A stretch of DNA of 64,000 nucleotides from Sulfuriferula sp. (GTDB taxonomy: Bacteria; Pseudomonadota; Gammaproteobacteria; Burkholderiales; Sulfuriferulaceae), in the NCBI GenBank assembly GCA_013140765.1, contig JABFSE010000008.1:145940-209939 (forward strand). The letters run 5' to 3'. The position numbers and the translations under genes were made by a program. The notes beneath the pieces are model-generated. The model made no database searches. It was not told the DNA's origin and was given only the letters and a program-made list of their open reading frames with translations. Positions within the stretch are counted from its first letter, which is position 1. Each line of letters begins with the position of its first letter. Of this stretch, positions 50,029-58,845 are shown piece by piece.

Positions 50029-50457
50029 ATGACAAATAAGCTAGACCCCAGCATCATCAGTGCATTAGCACTCGCAACGCCTGTCACCGCACCTGACAGC
50101 GCGACCCGTGAAACAATACGCCGCGATTTATTCAAACACATACACGAAGGCGACCGTGACTTTTTATTTGTCCACACGCAAGAAGGTACGTGGAATAAAC
50201 TCGTTGACGGCATAGATTTGAAACTACTACGCCATGACGAAACTACGCGTTCATTCATGTTACGCATGGCCGCCAACACCAGCCTGCCACCGCACGGACA
50301 CCCGCACGATGAGGAATGTATCGTACTCGAAGGCGAAGTATGGCTCAATGGCGTGCTCTGCAAATCAGGCGATTACCATCTGGCTCCCGCTGGCAAGCCG
50401 CATGACTGGCTACGTTCAGACACGGGTTGTTTGTTATTTGTACGCGGTGCGGTTTAA
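50029..50457 (+). CDS. ChrR-type cupin, candidate anti-sigma factor
   Basis: 142 residues: a short N-terminal region (about 1-45) and one cupin domain (about 50-140) with metal-ligand motif HGHPHDEE (89-96) and a later His125. ChrR anti-sigma factors also have an N-terminal zinc domain with His and two Cys that binds the sigma factor; no such Cys pair is present here. It is either a cupin-only anti-sigma factor or a sensor acting otherwise. It follows the ECF gene by 13 bases. Confidence 0.72.
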   Translation: MTNKLDPSIISALALATPVTAPDSATRETIRRDLFKHIHEGDRDFLFVHTQEGTWNKLVDGIDLKLLRHDETTRSFMLRMAANTSLPPHGHPHDEECIVLEGEVWLNGVLCKSGDYHLAPAGKPHDWLRSDTGCLLFVRGAV

Positions 50458-50460
50458 TTT

Positions 50461-51540
50461 ATGCGTCGGTTCATCGTCACATTACTACTGTTTTTTAACG
50501 CACAATACACATTAGCAGACGGCTACACCGCGCCTTGGTGGTTACCTGGTGGCGACATCCAAACCATCTACACCAGCCAGCTTATCAGCCCAGACGCAAT
50601 ACAATATCGGCGTGAACGCTGGGAGCTGGATGACGGCGATTTTCTTGATTTAGACTGGGTGGACGGCGCGGCAGATGCGCCTGTCGTGGTTTTATTCCAC
50701 GGCTTAGAAGGCAGTTCAGACAGCTTTTATGCCCGCGATCTAATGGCCGCCGTCAAACAACGTGGCTGGAATGGCGTAGTTGCGAATTTTCGGGGTTGCT
50801 CAGGCGAGGACAACCGCTTACCACGCGCTTATTTTGGCGGTGATACAGCAGAAATAGCGCGGATTTTACGCCATGTCGCCGCAGCCTATCCCAACAATAC
50901 CCGCTATGCTGTCGGTGTATCATTAGGTGGCAACGCATTACTTAAATGGCTAGGCGATACAGGCGCAGATGCCAGCCAGCTGATTAGCCGCGCCGCTGGT
51001 ATTTCTGCACCGCTAGACCTGACTGCCACAGGTGACGCACTAGATAACGGCTTTAATCGCTGGGTTTATACCAGCCGATTTTTAACCACGCTCAAAGCCA
51101 AAGCACTACGCAAAGCGGCGGCATTTCCAGGCTTGCTGGATGCTGATGCTATCAGCAAAGCCTCGACTTTCCGCGAATTTGATACCTTAGTCACCGCGCG
51201 TTTACACGGTTATAAAGATGCTGCTGATTATTGGCTTAAAGCCTCAAGCAAGCCAGGGCTCAAATTTATTGGCATACCCACCCTAGTGCTCAATGCCAAA
51301 AACGATCCATTTTTACCCGCCAGCGCATTGCCCACCGTCGCCGACGTTGCCCCCGCTGTCACCTTAGAAGAGCCTGAAACAGGCGGACATGTCGGCTTTC
51401 CTACAGGACCATTTCCTGGCAATGCCGACTGGCTACCTCAACACATACTCGCGTTTTTTACTGCGCCACCCGCCGCAATACCCACAATTGCTTATCCTGT
51501 GTTGCCACCAGCCACCACGACCTTGACACGCGTCCAATAA
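50461..51540 (+). CDS. YheT-family alpha/beta hydrolase with N-terminal signal-like segment
   Basis: 359 residues. The family opening PWWLPGGDIQTIY is present; YheT proteins usually have GGHxQT, so His is Asp here. VLFHGLEGSSDSFYARDL, NFRGCSGE and the nucleophile elbow GVSLGGNALLKWLG follow; the late His is in GGHVGF. The first 20 residues (MRRFIVTLLLFFNAQYTLAD) form a signal peptide not expected in this cytoplasmic family. It lies 3 bases after the cupin gene. Substrate unknown, esterase-like. Confidence 0.8.
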   Translation: MRRFIVTLLLFFNAQYTLADGYTAPWWLPGGDIQTIYTSQLISPDAIQYRRERWELDDGDFLDLDWVDGAADAPVVVLFHGLEGSSDSFYARDLMAAVKQRGWNGVVANFRGCSGEDNRLPRAYFGGDTAEIARILRHVAAAYPNNTRYAVGVSLGGNALLKWLGDTGADASQLISRAAGISAPLDLTATGDALDNGFNRWVYTSRFLTTLKAKALRKAAAFPGLLDADAISKASTFREFDTLVTARLHGYKDAADYWLKASSKPGLKFIGIPTLVLNAKNDPFLPASALPTVADVAPAVTLEEPETGGHVGFPTGPFPGNADWLPQHILAFFTAPPAAIPTIAYPVLPPATTTLTRVQ

Positions 51541-51558
51541 GCACACTTGAAGCGACCT

Positions 51559-51583
51559 GCCCACCATCAATGCTATGGTGGGC
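51559..51583. repeat. Stem-loop between convergent yheT-like and rlmM genes
   Basis: GCCCACCAT / ATGGTGGGC, nine perfect pairs and a 7-base loop, midway between two convergent stops. It has no T run on either side. It may protect or end both transcripts with help from Rho. Confidence 0.6.
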
Positions 51584-51609
51584 GCGTATTCAACATGCTC
51601 AGTGCTTGA

Positions 51610-52686
51610 TTAACGTACCGCTTTATCTTGTATCAGGCACACGGTAACTTCTTCTCTATCGTGATACAAATGTTTGATTTCTATGCTGTAATTGATGTCT
51701 TCCCGCGCCAAACGTTGCTCAATAATATCGGCACAACGACGCACCTCTTCCAGCCGTTTTTTCATCGGCAGTTTCAAATTAAAAATAGCATGACGCGCAT
51801 GTCCACGCGCTATCCATTCAGCCACTAATTGCGCGATACGTGACGGGCTTTCTACCATGTCACACACCAGCCAATTCACAGGGCGATGCGGGCGGTAGCT
51901 AAAACCGTCACCGCGCACATGCTCTATCATCTCCGTCGCCATTGCCACCGCCGCCATCGGACCATTATCCACCGCCGTCACGCGTATGCCGCGCAATGCC
52001 AGCACCCATGACCAGCCGCCAGGTGCTGCGCCCAAATCCACCGCACGCATCCCCGCTTTCAATTCATGCGCACGATCTTCAGGTATCATCACCATCAACG
52101 CTTCAACCAGCTTACCTGCCGAACGACTAGGCGCATCCTTGCCCACGCGCACACGCGGTATGCCCATGAACCAAGGTGATGAATTATCCGCGTCTATCAC
52201 CCCCACAAACGCCGCATCATCCGCGACAAAACACACATGCAAACGCGGCGCACTGCTACCCAAAGCTAATTGATTTTTCTTTTCTAGCGCATTGGTTAAT
52301 GGTTTAGTAAAACGCCCACAAAAACCTAAACGCGTTTTAGCCGCATCCGTATCAGGTGTTTCCACCCACACTTCGCTATAACGTGGCGCAAGTTCAGCGA
52401 CCCGTGCACGCACAGCCGTCAATTTATCGCCTACAGGTAAATGTTCTATCAGCGGCGAAACACGCACCCATTGTCGCGCAAAAATCTGACGATAAAATGG
52501 TAGTTCTGTGGTTATCAAGCTAATATCTTCAGCTGACGCGCCCTGAAACAACACATAGCCCGAGCCTGTTTCCGCTTTGACATAGCCATGCACACCCAAT
52601 TGCGTTGCATTGGCAACGATTTCAGCCGCGCACTCTTTTTCAAACCCAGCACGGCAATACAACAATAACGCATCCATCTGACTCAT
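51610..52686 (-). CDS. rlmM: 23S rRNA (cytidine-2498-2'-O)-methyltransferase
   Basis: A SAM-dependent rRNA 2'-O-methyltransferase. The 358-residue protein has an N-terminal THUMP-like domain (LLLYCRAGFEKECAAEIV), the SAM motif AVDLGAAPGGWSWVL, the catalytic Asp of VCDMVESP, and Lys in FNLKLPMKKRLEEV. All fit RlmM. It is single-gene and convergent with the YheT-like gene. Confidence 0.93.
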   Translation of the reverse strand: MSQMDALLLYCRAGFEKECAAEIVANATQLGVHGYVKAETGSGYVLFQGASAEDISLITTELPFYRQIFARQWVRVSPLIEHLPVGDKLTAVRARVAELAPRYSEVWVETPDTDAAKTRLGFCGRFTKPLTNALEKKNQLALGSSAPRLHVCFVADDAAFVGVIDADNSSPWFMGIPRVRVGKDAPSRSAGKLVEALMVMIPEDRAHELKAGMRAVDLGAAPGGWSWVLALRGIRVTAVDNGPMAAVAMATEMIEHVRGDGFSYRPHRPVNWLVCDMVESPSRIAQLVAEWIARGHARHAIFNLKLPMKKRLEEVRRCADIIEQRLAREDINYSIEIKHLYHDREEVTVCLIQDKAVR

Positions 52687-52747
52687 GCGCTGACACCTTT
52701 AATAAAAGCCGTATTATAACGACTAATAACAACATCTCATTAAAACA

Positions 52748-52776
52748 TCGTCACAACTTAAATTTATTGCTATAAT
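52748..52776 (+). promoter_or_regulatory. Promoter of the dsrE-like gene
   Basis: A perfect -10 TATAAT (52771-52776) sits 17 bases after a moderate -35 TCGTCA (52748-52753). The leader of about 50 bases ends in TTAGGAG seven bases before ATG. Confidence 0.65.
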
Positions 52777-52832
52777 CTTAAGGCTTTTTTGTCGTAATTA
52801 AGCATCAATCTTATTTTACTTAGGAGTAACAC

Positions 52833-53201
52833 ATGGCTGATAAGTTAATGATTATGATGGTCAACACCGATCCATCAAATCCTTCTGAATTAGGCGCACC
52901 ATTTTTCCAAGCAACTGTTGCAGCGGCAATGGAATATGAAGTTGAAGTAATCTTGACTGCACGTGCTGGCGAATTGGCTGTTAAAGGTTTCGCAGAAAAA
53001 TTATTCGTACAAGAAGGCTCACCGAAGAGCGTGTATGACTTCATCAAAGATGCTCACGAAGCAGGCGTTAAATTCAAGGTTTGCACCCCAACCTTGGAAC
53101 TATGGGGTCATGATCTGATTCCAGAAATCGAAGAAACAATTGGTGGCGCATACGTTATCCAGCAAGCGATGGATGAAGATGTAGTAACCTTGTGCTACTA
53201 A
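52833..53201 (+). CDS. DsrE-family small protein
   Basis: 122 residues of the DsrE/F/TusD fold: DKLMIMMVNTDPSNPSELGAPFFQATVAAAMEYEVEVILTARAGELAVKG-type N-terminal half, then a Cys84 (FKVCTPTLELWG) at the place of the persulfide-carrying Cys of DsrE-like proteins. There is also Cys121 next to the C-terminus. It may carry sulfane sulfur or be a redox/regulatory protein. It is monocistronic, with a strong promoter and strong terminator, so probably abundant. No dsr, tus or hdr genes are nearby. Confidence 0.8.
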   Translation: MADKLMIMMVNTDPSNPSELGAPFFQATVAAAMEYEVEVILTARAGELAVKGFAEKLFVQEGSPKSVYDFIKDAHEAGVKFKVCTPTLELWGHDLIPEIEETIGGAYVIQQAMDEDVVTLCY

Positions 53202-53220
53202 GCAATTAGTTAAGCATATT

Positions 53221-53249
53221 AAAAAGCGGCGTTTACGTCGCTTTTTTTA
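53221..53249 (+). terminator. Rho-independent terminator after the dsrE-like gene
   Basis: AAAAGCGGCG-TTTA-CGTCGCTTTT, ten pairs with one G-U, followed by further T residues. It insulates the rpoE operon from upstream transcription. Confidence 0.9.
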
Positions 53250-53268
53250 TATTCCACGCCCTAGCAGT

Positions 53269-53297
53269 GAACTTTCTCACTGCGACACCAGTCTTTA
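53269..53297 (+). promoter_or_regulatory. Candidate sigma-E autoregulatory promoter of rpoE
   Basis: GAACTT (53269-53274), a 17-base spacer and TCTTTA (53292-53297) resemble the RpoE/AlgU consensus GAACTT-N16/17-TCTGA. The -35 lies in a short palindrome CAGTGA/TCACTG (53265-53282). The start would be about 50 bases before the rpoE ATG. Confidence 0.5.
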
Positions 53298-53356
53298 GTT
53301 ACAAATAACATTAAGATGGTAACTCTACCATCACAATTCAGGGATGAATAAACATA

Positions 53357-53956
53357 ATGACCGATCGTGAACTCGATCAACAACTGGTAGAACGCGTGCA
53401 ACGTGGCGATAAACGCGCATTCGACCTACTGGTGGTGAAATATGAACGTCGCTTGGCGCGGCTACTGTCTCGTTTCGTGCGTGACTCGCACGAGGTAGAA
53501 GACATTGCCCAAGAAACATTCATCAAAGCCTACAGAGCTTTGGCTAGTTTTCGCGGCGATGCGGCTTTTTATACGTGGCTGTATCGTATAGGCATCAATA
53601 CCGCAAAGAATTATTTAATGGCGCGTGGGCGACGTGCGCCCACCTCGACAGAATTCGACGCTGAAGAAGCCGAAGGCTTTGAAGGCGCAGAAGCATTGCA
53701 AGAATTGAACACGCCCGAAAGCGAATTGTTGTCCAAAGAAATCGGGCAAGTTGTCAACGATGCAATGGCAGCATTACCCGAAGATTTACGCACGGCGATT
53801 ACCTTGCGTGAGATAGAGGGTTTAAGTTATGAAGAAATTGCCGAAACGATGGACTGCCCTATAGGCACGGTACGCTCTCGTATATTTCGCGCACGCGAAG
53901 CCATTGCGGCAAAATTACGGCCTATATTAGGCACAAACACCGAAACACGTTGGTAA
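53357..53956 (+). CDS. rpoE: RNA polymerase sigma factor RpoE (AlgU family)
   Basis: The envelope-stress ECF sigma factor, 199 residues. Region 2 is LLVKYERRLARLLSRFVRDSHEVEDIAQETFIKAYRAL and region 4 is ALPEDLRTAITLREIEGLSYEEIAETMDCPIGTVRSRIFRAREAI. The linker TSTEFDAEEAE is a betaproteobacterial mark. It is 9 bases before rseA in a conserved operon. Confidence 0.96.
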   Translation: MTDRELDQQLVERVQRGDKRAFDLLVVKYERRLARLLSRFVRDSHEVEDIAQETFIKAYRALASFRGDAAFYTWLYRIGINTAKNYLMARGRRAPTSTEFDAEEAEGFEGAEALQELNTPESELLSKEIGQVVNDAMAALPEDLRTAITLREIEGLSYEEIAETMDCPIGTVRSRIFRAREAIAAKLRPILGTNTETRW

Positions 53957-53965
53957 GGACATATC

Positions 53966-54487
53966 ATGCAAAATACAGCACAAAAAACTGACTATCAGCC
54001 TCTATCAGACACGATTTCTGCCGCCGTCGATGGCGAATTAAATATAGCTGAATTCCAGCAATTTATAGCAGATTATAAACGTGATAATGCAGTGCAAGCT
54101 GACTGGCAAACCTACCACACTATCGGTGACAGCTTGCGTAAAAGCAATCACTACTGCAATCTCACCGCTCGCATCAGCGCACAGCTGGCACACGAACCGA
54201 CCTTACTGGCTCCGCCCAAAAAATCACGCATCGCCCATTACGCCCTGCCTGTTGCCGCCTCTGTTGCCGCGATTATGTTTGTGAGCTGGAGCGCACTCAA
54301 CCTCAACACGCCCTCCACAATGACGAATACCGTCGCCAGCATTAGTGCCCCTGCGCCCGTACAAACGGCACAAATCGACCCTGCCCAGCTCAATGAATTT
54401 ATCGCTGCTCACCGTGATTATGCCGCTGGTGTGAATTCCCCCTACATGAACGCAAGCTACGCAACAAGCACGGAGCATCAGCAATGA
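53966..54487 (+). CDS. rseA: Anti-sigma-E factor RseA
   Basis: 173 residues: a cytoplasmic N-terminal sigma-binding domain (about 10-75, LSDTISAAVDGELNIAEFQQFI and WQTYHTIGDSLR), one membrane helix (about 92-108, ALPVAASVAAIMFVSW) and a periplasmic tail. It holds RpoE until cut by DegS-like and RseP proteases; RseP is encoded at 34.4-35.8 kb. Its stop overlaps the rseB ATG by 4 bases. Confidence 0.93.
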   Translation: MQNTAQKTDYQPLSDTISAAVDGELNIAEFQQFIADYKRDNAVQADWQTYHTIGDSLRKSNHYCNLTARISAQLAHEPTLLAPPKKSRIAHYALPVAASVAAIMFVSWSALNLNTPSTMTNTVASISAPAPVQTAQIDPAQLNEFIAAHRDYAAGVNSPYMNASYATSTEHQQ

Positions 54488-55443
54488 AATGGTGGTTTGC
54501 TTATTTCGCATTGAGCTGTTTACCTGCCCATGCTGCCAGCCTTGATGTCAACGCCAACCCGAATACCAACCTTGCCATCATTGCCAAAGCCAGTGCGCAA
54601 TTAAATTATGACGGCACTTTCATGTACCAGCACGATGGCCATATAGAAATATCACACATCGCCCATCGCGTAGATAGCGCAGGTGAACTGGCTAAGTTAG
54701 ACGCTTTATCGGGCCCGCCACACGCCTTTGTGCGCGTCAATGACGCGGTTTATTGCTATATACCTGACGGCAATCAAGTCCGTGTAGAGCGTCGCCCCCA
54801 GCATCAGTTTTTTCCGCAACTACTCCCTGTCAATGTGAATAGCATTACCGAACATTACACGGTCAAACCCGTAGGCTACGACACCATCGCCGAGCATAAA
54901 AGTATAGGCTACAATCTTATCCCCAACGATGCGTATCGCTATCCTTACCAGCTGTGGGCGGATGCAGAGAGTGGATTATTATTAAAATTCATACGACTAG
55001 ACAATAAGCAAAACATCGTTGGACAATTTAGTTTTAGCCAAGTAGATATAGGTCAAGCACCCGAACGCGCCCAACTGCAATCAGGCTATAGCAACAAAAA
55101 ACAAATCATGATGCCAAGCAAAGAAACCACAGCCAAAAGTACTTGGCGGGTGACTAAGCTACCCCCAGGCTATACACTCATCGGCGAAAATCAGCGTGAC
55201 TTCCCGCACAAGAAAACATCCGTTATTCACCAAGTTTATAGTGATGGTCTAGCCATTATTTCCATCTTTATTGAAACCATTCCGCCCGCGTCGCCTGCCG
55301 CGCCGCAAGGTTTATCAACGCAAGGCATCATCAGCTTATACGCGCATCGCATAGCGCAATACCAAATCACCGCCCTTGGCGAAGTCCCTAGTGCTACCCT
55401 GCTCATGTTGGCTGACCACCTTAAACAGGTGAATACGCCATGA
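54484..55443 (+). CDS. rseB: Periplasmic sigma-E regulator RseB/MucB
   Basis: 319 residues with signal peptide MKWWFAYFALSCLPAHA. The large N-terminal LolA-like domain includes LNYDGTFMYQHDGHIEISHIAHRVD and LLKFIRLD, with a small C-terminal domain. It binds RseA in the periplasm and shields it from the first protease. Coupled by overlaps to rseA and rseC. Confidence 0.92.
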   Translation: MKWWFAYFALSCLPAHAASLDVNANPNTNLAIIAKASAQLNYDGTFMYQHDGHIEISHIAHRVDSAGELAKLDALSGPPHAFVRVNDAVYCYIPDGNQVRVERRPQHQFFPQLLPVNVNSITEHYTVKPVGYDTIAEHKSIGYNLIPNDAYRYPYQLWADAESGLLLKFIRLDNKQNIVGQFSFSQVDIGQAPERAQLQSGYSNKKQIMMPSKETTAKSTWRVTKLPPGYTLIGENQRDFPHKKTSVIHQVYSDGLAIISIFIETIPPASPAAPQGLSTQGIISLYAHRIAQYQITALGEVPSATLLMLADHLKQVNTP

Positions 55444-55928
55444 TAGAAATGCAGGCGCGTATTGTTGATTTAGCACCAGGTAGCGCACTGGTCGAACCCA
55501 TGAGCAACGCGTCTTGTAGCAGTTGCGCCAGTAGCGCGGGCACGCCTAGCGCAGGCTGTGGCGCGGATAAAATCGGGCAGATATTCACCCTGAAACAAAA
55601 ACGCTATCGCGTGATAGATCCACTGCACAGCCGTATGGGTGACGAAGTCATTATCGGCATAGAAGAAGGTGCAGTGCTCCGAGGTTCGATCGCCGTTTAT
55701 ATGCTACCGCTGTTATTGGTATTTATAGGTGCATTAGTTGCGCCTAGCGTTGCCACGCATCTCAATCCTGACTTTGCCGCCATATCAGGCGCGGCTATTG
55801 GCTTTATTATCGGCGTCATTTGGTTGCTCGCATTTAATCAGCGTGTGACTAACAATCCACATTACCAACCCATTATTTTACGCAACGCCCACGACCATAC
55901 ATTTACATTAAAGCATATCCAACAATGA
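55440..55928 (+). CDS. rseC: SoxR-reducing / sigma-E operon protein RseC (MucC)
   Basis: 162 residues: an N-terminal Cys-rich part (Cys26, Cys29, Cys40) and two membrane helices (about 85-105 and 115-137). RseC proteins sit in the inner membrane and are linked to redox control of SoxR and sigma-E. The ATGA overlaps at both ends show tight coupling. Confidence 0.85.
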   Translation: MIEMQARIVDLAPGSALVEPMSNASCSSCASSAGTPSAGCGADKIGQIFTLKQKRYRVIDPLHSRMGDEVIIGIEEGAVLRGSIAVYMLPLLLVFIGALVAPSVATHLNPDFAAISGAAIGFIIGVIWLLAFNQRVTNNPHYQPIILRNAHDHTFTLKHIQQ

Positions 55929-56170
55929 TTACACTCCATGTTTACCTGCGCACGTACTGCCACTTGTGCCATGATTTACTGAGTAAATTAGCCCCCTACC
56001 AACAACAGTATGATTTGCATATTAAACAAATAGACATAGACAATGATCTGTTGTTAGAAGAACAATATGGCACACTTATCCCCGTGCTAACCGACGCGAA
56101 TAACCAAGAAATCTGCCATTATTTTCTTGATGATGCCGCGCTTACAGATTATTTATCAAAAATCCGTTAA
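55925..56170 (+). CDS. Glutaredoxin-like protein (DUF836 type)
   Basis: 81 residues of thioredoxin fold with CHLC (12-15) near the N-terminus. Betaproteobacteria often carry such a gene between the rse genes and lepA. There is no mucD/degP here, although that protease gene is common in this place. Partner unknown. Confidence 0.82.
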   Translation: MITLHVYLRTYCHLCHDLLSKLAPYQQQYDLHIKQIDIDNDLLLEEQYGTLIPVLTDANNQEICHYFLDDAALTDYLSKIR

Positions 56171-56194
56171 AATCATGACTTCAGATTGCCCCTA

Positions 56195-56217
56195 GGCGCA
56201 CCGTGTGTGCCTTTTTT
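56195..56217 (+). terminator. Terminator-like hairpin directly before lepA
   Basis: GGCGCAC-CGT-GTGTGCC (seven pairs with one G-U, 3-base loop) is followed by six T. It ends four bases before the lepA ATG and takes the place of a ribosome site. It may end the rpoE operon or attenuate lepA. Confidence 0.7.
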
Positions 56218-56221
56218 ATTG

Positions 56222-58015
56222 ATGAAAAACATACGAAACTTCTCCATTATCGCCCACATTGACCACGGCAAATCGACTTTGGCCGACCGCATTATCCAAC
56301 TTTGCGGCGGCTTATCCGCCCGTGAAATGGAAGCCCAAGTGCTAGACTCCATGGATTTGGAACGCGAACGCGGCATTACCATCAAAGCCCAAACCGCTGC
56401 CCTCGAATACAAAGCACGTGATGGTCAGATTTATCAATTACATCTCATCGACACCCCAGGGCACGTAGATTTTTCATACGAAGTCAGTCGCTCACTGTCA
56501 GCGTGCGAAGGCGCGTTATTAGTCGTTGATGCATCGCAAGGTGTAGAAGCCCAAACCGTCGCCAACTGCTACACAGCCACTGAGCTAGGCATGGAAGTCG
56601 TCCCCGTACTCAACAAAATCGACTTGCCCGCCGCCGAGCCTGAGCGCGTCATGCAGGAAATCGAAGACATTATCGGCATAGATGCCAGTGAAGCCGTTCA
56701 CGCCTCTGCCAAAACAGGCATAGGTATAGAAGACATACTCGAAGCCGTCATCACCAAAATCCCGCCCCCCACAGGCGACGTTGATGCGCCATTGAAAGCC
56801 TTGATTATCGACTCATGGTTTGATAACTATGTCGGCGTAGTGATGCTGGTGCGCGTATTTGATGGACGCATACAGCCTAAACAAAAAATCCGCTTGATGG
56901 CGACCAAAACAGTACATCTGGTTGAACAAGTCGGCGTATTCACCCCTAAAGCACGTCAACTTACCGAGCTATCCGCAGGCGACGTAGGCTTCATCATCGC
57001 AGGTATTAAAGAACTGAAAGCCGCTAAAGTAGGCGACACCGTTACGCTAGATACCAACCCTGCCAGCGAATCGCTACCTGGCTTCAAAGAAATCAAGCCG
57101 CAAGTGTTTGCAGGCTTATACCCTGTAGAATCCCACGACTACGACGCACTGCGTGACGCGCTAGAAAAACTCAAGCTCAACGATGCCTCATTGCAATATG
57201 AGCCAGAAGTCTCGCAAGCATTGGGTTTTGGCTTCCGTTGTGGTTTCCTCGGCTTATTGCATATGGAAATCGTGCAAGAACGCCTGGAACGTGAATACGA
57301 CATGGATTTGATTACCACCGCGCCCACGGTAATCTATGAAGTGGTGATGAAAGGTGGCGAAGTCATCCACATCGAAAACCCATCCAAGCTGCCCGAACTC
57401 TCCAAAATCGAAGAAATACGCGAGCCTATGATAACGGCGACCATACTCGTGCCCGAAGAGTATTTGGGTAGCGTAATGACGCTATGCACGCAAAAACGCG
57501 GCACGCAGACCAATATGCAGTACATGGGACGGCAAGTCATGCTCAATTACGACATGCCTATGAACGAAGTGGTCATGGATTTTTTTGACCGCCTCAAATC
57601 TGCCACACGCGGCTATGCGTCACTAGATTATGACTTCAAGGAATATCGCACGGCCGACTTGGTTAAACTGGATATTTTGGTTAATAACGAAAAAGTCGAT
57701 GCACTCTCACTCATCGTCCACCGCGCCACTAGCCAATACAAGGGGCGTGAGCTTGCTTCCAAAATGCGCGAGCTTATCCCACGGCAGATGTTTGATGTGG
57801 CGATACAAGCCGCCATCGGCGCACAAATCATCTCGCGTGAGAATGTGAAAGCGTTGCGTAAGAATGTACTGGCAAAATGCTATGGTGGCGACATCAGCCG
57901 CAAGCGCAAATTGCTGGAAAAACAAAAAGCAGGTAAAAAACGCATGAAACAAGTCGGTAACGTGGAAATTCCACAAGAAGCATTTTTAGCTATTTTACAA
58001 GTTGGCGATAAATAA
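56222..58015 (+). CDS. lepA: Elongation factor 4 (LepA)
   Basis: A ribosome-associated GTPase that helps back-translocation and 30S maturation. The ATG at 56222 gives 597 residues, the standard size, starting [19 protein letters not shown] with the P-loop. A longer TTG frame adds 12 residues through the terminator hairpin and is unlikely. [14 protein letters not shown], and the LepA C-terminal domain ([23 protein letters not shown]) are present. There is no Shine-Dalgarno sequence; the bases before ATG are a T run. Confidence 0.95.
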   Translation: MKNIRNFSIIAHIDHGKSTLADRIIQLCGGLSAREMEAQVLDSMDLERERGITIKAQTAALEYKARDGQIYQLHLIDTPGHVDFSYEVSRSLSACEGALLVVDASQGVEAQTVANCYTATELGMEVVPVLNKIDLPAAEPERVMQEIEDIIGIDASEAVHASAKTGIGIEDILEAVITKIPPPTGDVDAPLKALIIDSWFDNYVGVVMLVRVFDGRIQPKQKIRLMATKTVHLVEQVGVFTPKARQLTELSAGDVGFIIAGIKELKAAKVGDTVTLDTNPASESLPGFKEIKPQVFAGLYPVESHDYDALRDALEKLKLNDASLQYEPEVSQALGFGFRCGFLGLLHMEIVQERLEREYDMDLITTAPTVIYEVVMKGGEVIHIENPSKLPELSKIEEIREPMITATILVPEEYLGSVMTLCTQKRGTQTNMQYMGRQVMLNYDMPMNEVVMDFFDRLKSATRGYASLDYDFKEYRTADLVKLDILVNNEKVDALSLIVHRATSQYKGRELASKMRELIPRQMFDVAIQAAIGAQIISRENVKALRKNVLAKCYGGDISRKRKLLEKQKAGKKRMKQVGNVEIPQEAFLAILQVGDK

Positions 58016-58027
58016 GGATTTAGCCTC

Positions 58028-58834
58028 ATGAACTTTGCACTCATCATGTTTGTAGCCCTCGTCGTCACTGGCGTAACGTGGCTAATTGACAGCTTAATTT
58101 TCAAACCAAAACGCGCCCAAGACGCAAAAATGCCCGTATTAGCGGAATACGCCAAGAGCTTCTTCCCCGTCATACTGGCGGTATTCATGTTGCGTTCATT
58201 CTTGGTTGAGCCGTTCAAAATACCGTCTGGCTCTATGCTATCCACATTGCTAGTGGGCGACTTTATTCTCGTCAACAAATACACTTACGGCATCCGCGTC
58301 CCCGTCATCAACACCAAAATTCTAGAAGTCAGCCAGCCTAAAAACGGCGATGTCATGGTATTCCGCTACCCACAAGACCCTAGCCTAGATTACATCAAGC
58401 GCGTCATCGGCGTGCCTGGCGACACCGTGCGCTATTACAACAAAAAACTCACCATCAACGGTCAGCCTATATCGCAGCAAAAAGACGGCGTATTTAGCTA
58501 TGTCGCCAGCGGTTTGAACGCCGTCAGTGCCGATCAATATATAGAAAAATTAGGCGCACACACGCATAAAATTCTAATCCAGCCCGACATGCCCACCGTC
58601 TTCGTCGATCAAGTTGACAGCCAATTCCCACATCGCCAAAATTGCGATTACAATGACGCAGGCTTTACCTGCAAAGTACCACAAGGCTACTATTTCATGA
58701 TGGGTGACAACCGCGACAGCAGTAACGATAGCCGCTATTGGGGCTTTGTCCCTGACCGCAACATCGTCGGACGCGCATTCATGATATGGTTTAACTTCGA
58801 TCACCTAAGCCGCATAGGTCATTTCATAGAATAA
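58028..58834 (+). CDS. lepB: Signal peptidase I
   Basis: Cleaves signal peptides at the outer face of the inner membrane. 268 residues with two N-terminal helices (about 4-22 and 45-63), the catalytic Ser in PSGSMLSTL, the Lys in DYIKRVIGVPGD and the GDNRDSSNDSRYWG box. It lies 12 bases after lepA. Confidence 0.95.
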   Translation: MNFALIMFVALVVTGVTWLIDSLIFKPKRAQDAKMPVLAEYAKSFFPVILAVFMLRSFLVEPFKIPSGSMLSTLLVGDFILVNKYTYGIRVPVINTKILEVSQPKNGDVMVFRYPQDPSLDYIKRVIGVPGDTVRYYNKKLTINGQPISQQKDGVFSYVASGLNAVSADQYIEKLGAHTHKILIQPDMPTVFVDQVDSQFPHRQNCDYNDAGFTCKVPQGYYFMMGDNRDSSNDSRYWGFVPDRNIVGRAFMIWFNFDHLSRIGHFIE

Positions 58835-58845
58835 TGAGGGATATT

